Source: an uncultured Fimbriimonadales bacterium
GTDB lineage: Bacteria; Armatimonadota; Fimbriimonadia; Fimbriimonadales; GBS-DC
Length of the DNA: 5,549 nucleotides
NCBI GenBank assembly: GCA_937934465.1
Contig: CALGZO010000159.1
Coordinates: 1-5,549, forward strand
Reading direction: 5' to 3'
Both the position numbers and the translations under genes were made by a program. Positions 1 through 4,779 of this stretch are shown piece after piece (position 1 is the first letter of the stretch; the number at the start of each line of letters is the position of its first letter). The notes under the pieces were generated by a model. The model did not search any database, was not told the origin of the DNA, and saw only the letters and a list, made by a program, of their open reading frames with translations.

Positions 1-2
1 AC

Positions 3-56
3 GCGAACCCTCAGATTGTCACAGAGCATCTGTTTATTCAACTTTTGAGGGTGTAA
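3..56 (+). CDS. Possible C-terminal tail of an upstream gene (5' truncated)
   Basis: Reading from base 3 gives 17 codons ending in TAA at 54-56, with a protein-like tail (ANPQIVTEHLFIQLLRV) that could be an amphipathic helix. The stretch is more AT-rich than the certain genes and its third positions are not strongly G or C, which weakens the case. Another frame is open to a TGA at 110-112, so the choice of frame is uncertain. No family can be assigned from so few residues. It may equally be non-coding intergenic DNA. Confidence 0.2.
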   Translation, partial: ANPQIVTEHLFIQLLRV

Positions 57-93
57 GGCGTTTTAGTCTTGTATCACGCGCGACTGAAGCGCC

Positions 94-130
94 TCACGCC
101 ACTGCTGCGTGATGGGGGTTGTCGGCAGTG
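94..130 (+). promoter_or_regulatory. Two overlapping, mutually exclusive small hairpins
   Basis: TCACGC (94-99) pairs with GCGTGA (107-112) around a 7-nt loop. CACTGCTG (100-107) can instead pair with CGGCAGTG (123-130), with one G-U pair and a 15-nt loop. The two stems share base 107, and forming one disrupts the other. A G5 tract (114-118) lies in the loop of the second. This is the geometry of a switch or attenuator, but short GC-rich stems arise by chance, no uridine tract follows, and I recognise no riboswitch class here. Confidence 0.2.
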
Positions 131-148
131 TGTTCAGCGTCATTCAAG

Positions 149-189
149 GAGAGGCTGTCGCTCCTGCGTGGCTGGGGCGGTAGCCTCTC
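149..189 (+). promoter_or_regulatory. Long RNA hairpin in the leader of the hydrolase gene
   Basis: Bases 149-164 (GAGAGGCTGTCGCTCC) pair continuously with 174-189 (GGGGCGGTAGCCTCTC), giving 16 pairs around a 9-nt loop. Thirteen are Watson-Crick and three are G-U when read as plus-strand RNA (157-181, 158-180, 162-176). On the minus strand those three would be A-C mismatches, so the fold favours plus-strand RNA, toward the hydrolase gene. No T-tract follows, so it does not look like an intrinsic terminator. A second GCCTCTC at 199-205 repeats the outer part of the right arm (183-189) and could compete for the left arm. The rest of 57-274 shows pyrimidine-rich sequence (roughly 199-216) but no supported gene. 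Function is unknown. A regulatory 5' leader or an mRNA-stabilising stem are possibilities. Confidence 0.4.
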
Positions 190-258
190 ACAAACATCGC
201 CTCTCGTCTCTCTCTGGCGCACATACGCAACCTCTGGGCAGGATTCGCGAGCGCCGTG

Positions 259-267
259 TGAAATTAT
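259..267 (+). promoter_or_regulatory. Weak extended -10-like element before the hydrolase ATG
   Basis: TGA at 259-261 followed by AATTAT (262-267) fits an extended -10 arrangement, with a 4/6 match to TATAAT. It ends 7 nt before the ATG at 275, where transcription could begin on or next to the start codon. No -35 is visible, and the conserved first T of the hexamer is missing. If real, the gene would be leaderless and the upstream hairpin would not be in this transcript. Confidence 0.18.
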
Positions 268-274
268 CTCCCCC

Positions 275-1870
275 ATGCACGGAGCGGAGCGCACGCACGA
301 TACGCCCCTACCGCCACAGGCGGCGCGCGCCGAGAGCCGCGCAGGCTGGGATGCCTTCACGCGCAGGCTACGCTCACACTTGCGGTTTGCGCTGGGTCTG
401 TTGCCCGATTTGCCTCGCGCTCCCCTGCGCGTCCGACGCGCGGAGTCCTATCGCGGCGACGGCTTCCGAATCGAGCGGCTCGCGTTGGAGACGATGCCCA
501 ACTTCTATCTCACGGGCAGCTTGTTCGTTCCTGAGACGCCTGCCGACAAGCGCGCCCCTGCGATGCTGCAACCGCACGGGCACTTCGAGCGCGGCAGATT
601 CAACGAAGCCGATGTGCTGCGGGCGATTGCGCTGGCGCAGGCGGGGGTCTATGTGCTGAGCTACGATATGGTCGGCTACAACGACCTGTTCCAGCTGGAA
701 CACTGGGGTTCCGAGCCGTTGGAGTGGCGGCGCTGGGGTTTTAGTCGCGCAGGGGTACAAACTTGGAACAGTCTGTGCGCGTTCGAGTGGCTCCGTCGTC
801 AGTCGGAGATTGACCCTGCGCGCATCGGGTGCAGCGGGATTTCAGGCGGCGGCACGCAGACCTTCCTGCTGAGCGCGTTGGAACCCGATTTGAGTTGTGT
901 CGCGCCTGTGAAGATGGTCTCCAGCGTGATGCAGGGCGGATGTATCTGCGAGAACGCGCCGCTGTTGCGCCTGATAGCGGGCAACCCAGAGATCGTCGCG
1001 CTTGCTGCGCCGCGTCCGCTGCTGCTCATCTCCGACTCGGGCGACTGGACGCATGATAATCCCGAAGTAGTTGTCCCCTACCTCAGGCGTGTCTACCGCC
1101 TCTATCGCGCGGAGGAGCGGTTGCAGCACGCGCACTACAGCGAGGGTCATCAGTGGGGCGCTGCGCCGCGTCGGGCGTATTACGAATGGCTCGCGCAGGT
1201 ATGGCGTCTCCCGCGCGCGCCTCAAGACCCCGCCCTCGCGTGGGAGACGCTGATTCCTGGGCTGCGCGTATGGAGCGACGACCTGCCCAAACCCGACGAT
1301 GCGCCCACAGGCGACGCCGTGTTCCACCTGTTCCAACGGCAGGCGCGCGAGTCGGTGCAGCGTTGGCGACGCACGCGCCGTTTCGAGAGCGAGGCGCGCG
1401 AAGCTCTGTTGAGTATGCTGGGGCTGGAGCGTGTGGAAGACGCCCAACAAGACGCCCTGCCAGCGGTGTGGCAGAGCGTACTGGAGCAGCCGCGCAAGCC
1501 GCGTCGGGCGATTGTGTTCGGCGATGCACGCGCCCGACGCCTCGAACGCGAGGGCTACGCGACGCTCCATCTGCCCGAGCTGTTGCGCGTCGCGCGTCCG
1601 AGCGAATACGCCTACTTTGCCACTTACAACTTGACGCCCGATACCGCCCGCGCACGCGCCATCTTGGGGACGCTGATGCGCCTGCGGTCGCGTGCGGAAC
1701 GCCTTGCCGTCGTCGCGCAGGGCGAATGGGCAATCCTCTGTGGGCTGGCGTGCGCCCTCATCTCAGCGCCGCTGCACGCGCGGGGCAGCGCCGAAGCGTC
1801 GCCGTTAGACCTGCCAGGCTATGAACGCATCGGCGGCTGGGAGACCGTGCGCGCGCTCCTGCCCGATTAG
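275..1870 (+). CDS. Alpha/beta hydrolase, acetyl xylan esterase-like, with degenerate second domain
   Basis: A 531-residue serine hydrolase of the acetyl xylan esterase/dienelactone hydrolase-like group, probably cleaving ester bonds; the substrate is unknown. No signal peptide or membrane segment is visible, so it should be cytoplasmic. Landmarks in order: HGH (101-103, followed by GR at 107-108) in the oxyanion region; YDMVGYND (130-137), typical of this group; nucleophile elbow GISGGG with Ser190; a CEN motif; an acid in SDSGDWT (Asp254 or Asp257); and catalytic His292 in EGHQW. Residues about 345-531 look like a second alpha/beta domain of the kind seen in two-domain relatives, but AQGEW (481-485) stands where a nucleophile elbow would be, so it is presumably inactive. 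The frame extends upstream to a TTG at 119, but the added segment is low-complexity, is interrupted by a strong hairpin, and has no well-spaced ribosome site. ATG 275 also lacks a Shine-Dalgarno. The gene converges on the lyase gene and overlaps it by four bases. Family assignment is solid; substrate and exact start are not. Confidence 0.85.
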   Translation: MHGAERTHDTPLPPQAARAESRAGWDAFTRRLRSHLRFALGLLPDLPRAPLRVRRAESYRGDGFRIERLALETMPNFYLTGSLFVPETPADKRAPAMLQPHGHFERGRFNEADVLRAIALAQAGVYVLSYDMVGYNDLFQLEHWGSEPLEWRRWGFSRAGVQTWNSLCAFEWLRRQSEIDPARIGCSGISGGGTQTFLLSALEPDLSCVAPVKMVSSVMQGGCICENAPLLRLIAGNPEIVALAAPRPLLLISDSGDWTHDNPEVVVPYLRRVYRLYRAEERLQHAHYSEGHQWGAAPRRAYYEWLAQVWRLPRAPQDPALAWETLIPGLRVWSDDLPKPDDAPTGDAVFHLFQRQARESVQRWRRTRRFESEAREALLSMLGLERVEDAQQDALPAVWQSVLEQPRKPRRAIVFGDARARRLEREGYATLHLPELLRVARPSEYAYFATYNLTPDTARARAILGTLMRLRSRAERLAVVAQGEWAILCGLACALISAPLHARGSAEASPLDLPGYERIGGWETVRALLPD

Positions 1871-1883
1871 ACGCTCCTGCCCG
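1854..1883. repeat. 12-bp direct repeat flanking the interlocked stop codons
   Basis: CGCTCCTGCCCG occurs at 1854-1865 and again at 1872-1883, perfect over 12 bp, separated by ATTAGA, a period of 18 bp. The spacer contains both stop codons: TAG of the hydrolase (1868-1870) and, on the other strand, TAA of the lyase (1869-1867). The match stops abruptly on both sides. The second copy encodes the end of the conserved lyase C-terminus (GRS). The pattern suggests a local duplication or slippage event, which is inference. Confidence 0.7.
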
Positions 1884-3270
1884 GAATGCCCGGCTCGGTC
1901 ATCTTGAAGGGATCGAATACCTCGCGTATCTGCTCCTCGCTGAGCAGGTTGCGCTCGCGCACGATGTCCACCACCGAGCGTCCCTCGCGCAGCGACTGCT
2001 TCACCACCTCTGCCGCCGTCGCATAGCCCACATAGGCGTTGAGGGCAGTGGCGAGGCTCGGGCTGGTCTCGGCGTACCAGCGACACTTCGCCTCGTTCGC
2101 CGTGATGCCGCGCACGCACCGCTCGTCCAGCTGACGCATCATGCGCGTCATAATCTGAACGGAGAACACCGCGTTGTACGCCATCATCGGCATCATCACA
2201 TTCAGCTCCAGCTGACCCGCCTGCACCGCGTAGTCGATGGCTGTGGCGTTGCCAATCACCTGGAAGCAGACCATGTTCGCCATTTCGGGGATGCTGGGGT
2301 TCACCTTACCGGGCATAATGCTGCTGCCGGGCTGCACAGCGGGCAGGGTAATCTCGGCGAAGCCCGTGAGCGGACCCGACGAGAGCAGGCGCAGGTCGTT
2401 CACGATACGGGTCAGCTCCAGCGCGAGGGTGCGCAGCGCGGAGCCGACCAGCTGAATCGGCATCTGGCTCTGCATCGCCTCGCGCATATCGTCGGCGGGG
2501 CGAAACGGAACGCCCGTCCACTCGCGCAGCAGCTCCACCACGCGGAACCGATAGTTAGGGTGCGTGTTCAGCCCTGTGCCGACCGCGCTGCCGCCGATGC
2601 CCAGCTCCTCCACTGCCTCTGTGGCGAACTCCAGCACGCGCCGACACTTGCGCAGCGTCGCCGCATACGCCGTGAACTCCTGACCGAGACGAATCGGCAC
2701 AGCGTCCTGCAAATGCGTGCGCCCCGACTTCAACACATGGTCGAACTCTTTGCCCTTCTGCGCAAAGGCGTCCGCGAGGGCGTCCAGCGCAGGGAACAGG
2801 TCGCGTAGCGCAAGCCGTGTCGCAATGCGCATCGCCGTCGGGAAAGTGTCGTTGGTCGACTGCCCGAAGTTCGGGTGGTCGTTCGGGTTCACCAGCTGAT
2901 AATCGCCTTTCTGCCCGCCCAGTATCTCGATGGCGCGGTTCGCTAACACCTCGTTGACATTCATATGGAACGAAGTGCCCGCGCCTTGATGGAAGATATC
3001 GGTGGGGAACTGGTCGCGCAGGTTGCCCTGCAGGATTTCGTCGGCGGCTTGAATCAGGGCGCGCCCGATGTTCTCTGGGATTAAGCCAAGCTCCGTGTTC
3101 GCCTGCGCCGCCGCTTTTTTGAGCAGCACATAGGCGTCAATCATCACTGGGGGTTCCGTGACGCCGCTGATGGGGAAATTCTCTTGCGCCCGCAGGGTCT
3201 GTAAGCCCCAATAGACATCGGCGGGCAGCTCGCGCTCTCCTAAAGCGTCTCGCTCGATACGGGTGTTCAT
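1867..3270 (-). CDS. aspA: Aspartate ammonia-lyase (aspartase)
   Basis: A 467-residue cytoplasmic enzyme of the aspartase/fumarase superfamily, predicted to deaminate L-aspartate reversibly to fumarate and ammonia. The family works as a homotetramer. Signature elements: GAGTS (96-100) and QSTND (137-141), GRTHLQD (183-189), and the signature loop GSSIMPGKVN (315-324). From memory of Bacillus sp. YM55-1 AspB, Thr101, Ser140, Thr141, Thr187, His188, catalytic base Ser318 and Lys324 correspond here to Thr99, Ser138, Thr139, Thr185, His186, Ser316 and Lys322, a constant offset of two. GAGTS and LQDAVP favour aspartase over class II fumarase, which usually has SGTQ and LQDATP. The N-terminus (RIERDALGERELPAD) and C-terminal MTEPGIPGR also match aspartases. 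ATG 3270 is chosen over a TTG at 3300 because a GGAGG lies six bases upstream and the family N-terminus begins there. It is divergent from the decarboxylase and convergent with the hydrolase. A fumarase or another superfamily lyase is a less likely alternative. Confidence 0.93.
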   Translation of the reverse strand: MNTRIERDALGERELPADVYWGLQTLRAQENFPISGVTEPPVMIDAYVLLKKAAAQANTELGLIPENIGRALIQAADEILQGNLRDQFPTDIFHQGAGTSFHMNVNEVLANRAIEILGGQKGDYQLVNPNDHPNFGQSTNDTFPTAMRIATRLALRDLFPALDALADAFAQKGKEFDHVLKSGRTHLQDAVPIRLGQEFTAYAATLRKCRRVLEFATEAVEELGIGGSAVGTGLNTHPNYRFRVVELLREWTGVPFRPADDMREAMQSQMPIQLVGSALRTLALELTRIVNDLRLLSSGPLTGFAEITLPAVQPGSSIMPGKVNPSIPEMANMVCFQVIGNATAIDYAVQAGQLELNVMMPMMAYNAVFSVQIMTRMMRQLDERCVRGITANEAKCRWYAETSPSLATALNAYVGYATAAEVVKQSLREGRSVVDIVRERNLLSEEQIREVFDPFKMTEPGIPGRSV

Positions 3271-3276
3271 AACCAA

Positions 3277-3281
3277 CCTCC
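3277..3281 (-). promoter_or_regulatory. Shine-Dalgarno of the aspartase gene
   Basis: CCTCC on the plus strand reads GGAGG on the minus strand, six bases before the ATG at 3270. It decides the start: the in-frame TTG at 3300 would put this motif inside the coding sequence. It also shows that the organism uses anti-SD pairing, in contrast to the neighbouring decarboxylase gene. Confidence 0.85.
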
Positions 3282-3288
3282 GATACAG

Positions 3289-3310
3289 TGTACCCGACAA
3301 GATAGGTACA
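3289..3310. promoter_or_regulatory. Candidate operator dyad in the divergent promoter
   Basis: TGTACC (3289-3294) and GGTACA (3305-3310) form a perfect 6-bp inverted repeat with a 10-bp spacer, inside the 50 bp between the two divergent starts. The right half overlaps the -10 hexamer assigned to the decarboxylase. The left half overlaps a TACACT hexamer on the minus strand (3292-3287) that could be a weak -10 for the lyase. A regulator bound here would block both promoters. No regulator gene is present in the window, and the half-site is too short to name a family. Confidence 0.4.
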
Positions 3311-3312
3311 AT
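3307..3312 (+). promoter_or_regulatory. -10 box of the decarboxylase gene, probable leaderless start
   Basis: TACAAT matches TATAAT at five of six positions. It ends eight bases before the ATG at 3321, so transcription would be expected to begin at or within a base or two of the start codon. No Shine-Dalgarno precedes that ATG: the only AGG is 14 bases away and probably upstream of the transcript. No convincing -35 is seen at 16-18 bp spacing (TACAGT at 17). Confidence 0.5.
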
Positions 3313-3320
3313 AGCGCACG

Positions 3321-4757
3321 ATGGAGCCTCGATTGCCCTTGGACTTTGACTCCGAAACGATGCGACAGATGGGCTATCGTGTGGTGGATACGCTGGTGGA
3401 CTACTGGCGCACGCTGCCCGACCGCCCGATTGGAACGCGCCCCCACCCCGAGACGCTACAGGCGATGCTCAGCGAGCCGACGCCCACCCAACCGACGCCT
3501 TTTGAGCAAGTTTTGGACGAATTCCTGCATAAAGTGCTGCCCCACCTCATCAAGGTAGACCATCCGCGCTACTTCGCGTTCGTGCCTGCGCCCAACGAGT
3601 ATGTGGGCGTGCTGGCGGACTTGTTATCGGCGGGGATGAACATCTTCGTGGGCACTTGGATGGTGGGCGCGGGCGCGACGCAGGTGGAGCAGGTGGTCAT
3701 TCGTTGGCTGTGCGACTGGTTCGGCATGCCAGCAGGCGCGGGCGGGCTGTTCGTGAGCGGCGGCTCCGTGGCGAACTTGGTCTGTCTGGCGGCGGCGCGA
3801 CAGCGCTATCCCGACGCTCTCGCACGCGGTAGGGTCTATTATTCCGACCAGACGCACTCCTGCGTGGCGCGAGCGTGGCGCATCTTGGGACTGCGCGAGG
3901 AGCAAATCTGCGTGCTGCCCGCCGACGAGCATTTCCAGATTCCGCTCTCGCGGCTGGCGGAGCAGATAGAACGCGACCGCGCGGAGGGGTTGCTGCCATT
4001 CTGTGTGGCGGCGAACGCTGGCACGACCAACACGGGCGCGGTTGACCCCCTGAATGAGTTAGCCGACCTGTGCGAGCGCGAGGGGCTGTGGCTGCACGCC
4101 GACGGCGCGTACGGCGCAGCAGCCATCCTCACGCAGGAAGGCGCACAGCGACTGCAAGGCATCCATCGGTTGGATTCGCTCGCCGTCGATCCGCACAAGT
4201 GGCTCTATCAGCCGATGATGGCGGGATGTGCCATCGTGCGCGAGTTTGAGCATCTGCGCGAGGCGTTCCGCATCCTGCCCCCCTACTTGCAAGATAAGGA
4301 GCGCGGCGCAGCAGGCGTCGACCTGTGCGACTACGGGGTGGAACTCTCGCGCAACTTCCGCGCCCTCAAGCTCTGGATGTCGCTCAAGACGCACGGCGTC
4401 GAGGCGTTCCGCCAAGCGATGGAGCATAACCTGCGCCTTGCTCGCGTCGCTGAGGACGCCCTGCGCAGTCTGCCCCGATGGCGCATCATCTCGCCTGCCA
4501 CGATGGGCATCTTGGCGTTCCGCTATGAGCCGCCTGAACATACGCCCGAACAGACCGACGCGCTGAACCGTGCGCTGGTGGACGCGATGATTGCCGATGG
4601 CTACGCGATGGTCAGCTCTACAATCCTGCGCGGGCGCGTCGCACTGCGAATGTGTACGCTGAACCCACGCGCTACGGAGGCGGATGTGCTGGAAACGCTG
4701 CGACGCCTCGACGCGCTCGCAGAACGCCAACTGACCATCCAAGCAGGACTCCAGTAG
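3321..4757 (+). CDS. PLP-dependent group II amino acid decarboxylase (aromatic-L-amino-acid decarboxylase-like)
   Basis: A 478-residue cytoplasmic enzyme of fold type I, predicted to remove the alpha-carboxyl group of an L-amino acid to give an amine and CO2; the family acts as a homodimer. PLP ligands are visible: His179 in DQTHS (ring stacking), the AGTTNTG stretch, Asp261 in HADGAYG (pyridine nitrogen), and Schiff-base Lys293 in DPHKWLY. Tyr322 in PPYLQDK lies 29 residues after the lysine, the same spacing as Lys303 to Tyr332 in mammalian DOPA decarboxylase, where that loop tyrosine is needed for decarboxylation rather than oxidative deamination. The N-terminal MGYRVVDTLVDYW segment and overall length are typical, so ATG 3321 is secure despite lacking a Shine-Dalgarno. 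The substrate is not readable: aromatic amino acids are most common in the family, but aspartate, glutamate and diaminobutyrate users exist. It is divergent from aspartase, which raises aspartate as a candidate. The following gene starts about 22 bases downstream on the same strand. Confidence 0.92.
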   Translation: MEPRLPLDFDSETMRQMGYRVVDTLVDYWRTLPDRPIGTRPHPETLQAMLSEPTPTQPTPFEQVLDEFLHKVLPHLIKVDHPRYFAFVPAPNEYVGVLADLLSAGMNIFVGTWMVGAGATQVEQVVIRWLCDWFGMPAGAGGLFVSGGSVANLVCLAAARQRYPDALARGRVYYSDQTHSCVARAWRILGLREEQICVLPADEHFQIPLSRLAEQIERDRAEGLLPFCVAANAGTTNTGAVDPLNELADLCEREGLWLHADGAYGAAAILTQEGAQRLQGIHRLDSLAVDPHKWLYQPMMAGCAIVREFEHLREAFRILPPYLQDKERGAAGVDLCDYGVELSRNFRALKLWMSLKTHGVEAFRQAMEHNLRLARVAEDALRSLPRWRIISPATMGILAFRYEPPEHTPEQTDALNRALVDAMIADGYAMVSSTILRGRVALRMCTLNPRATEADVLETLRRLDALAERQLTIQAGLQ

Positions 4758-4779
4758 CCGAGCGCGAACAGAGCAAGCG

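Noticed and set aside
7..52. ACCCTCA/TGAGGGT inverted repeat (7-13/46-52) enclosing an ACAGA-GCA-TCTGT stem (21-33), considered as a terminator
   Set aside because: The outer stem has a 32-nt separation, the inner stem is only five pairs, and no clear T-tract follows. It may be a weak structure but I cannot support a terminator.
16..74. Sigma-70-like promoter pieces (TTGTCA at 16-21, TTGAGG at 45-50, TTGTAT at 69-74)
   Set aside because: No pair combines a good -35 and a good -10 at 16-18 bp spacing; the best candidate -10 matches only three of six positions.
94..189. Known riboswitch class (such as cobalamin) in the hydrolase leader
   Set aside because: A GCCACTG-like string is present but the conserved core elements are not, so only a generic structured leader is supported.
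119..274. N-terminal extension of the hydrolase from a TTG start
   Set aside because: The segment has a rare start codon with no well-spaced ribosome site, no signal peptide, no domain-like sequence, and contains a 16-pair hairpin. The family's recognisable sequence begins after residue 20 of the ATG 275 form. It is not excluded.
69..659. 196-codon plus-strand frame at the left
   Set aside because: It overlaps the hydrolase in another frame, and its product is Arg/Ser/Ala-rich without any motif, typical of an out-of-frame reading of GC-rich coding DNA.
842..1570. 242-codon minus-strand frame opposite the hydrolase
   Set aside because: It lies wholly antisense to a gene with a clear catalytic triad and gives an Arg/Ala-rich product with no recognisable domain.
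3271..3300. Ten-residue extension of aspartase from a TTG at 3300
   Set aside because: The GGAGG six bases before ATG 3270 and the family's normal N-terminus show that translation starts at 3270.
4059..4742. 227-codon minus-strand frame opposite the decarboxylase
   Set aside because: It is antisense to a well-identified enzyme gene, and its length is explained by GC-rich codon bias suppressing stops on the opposite strand.
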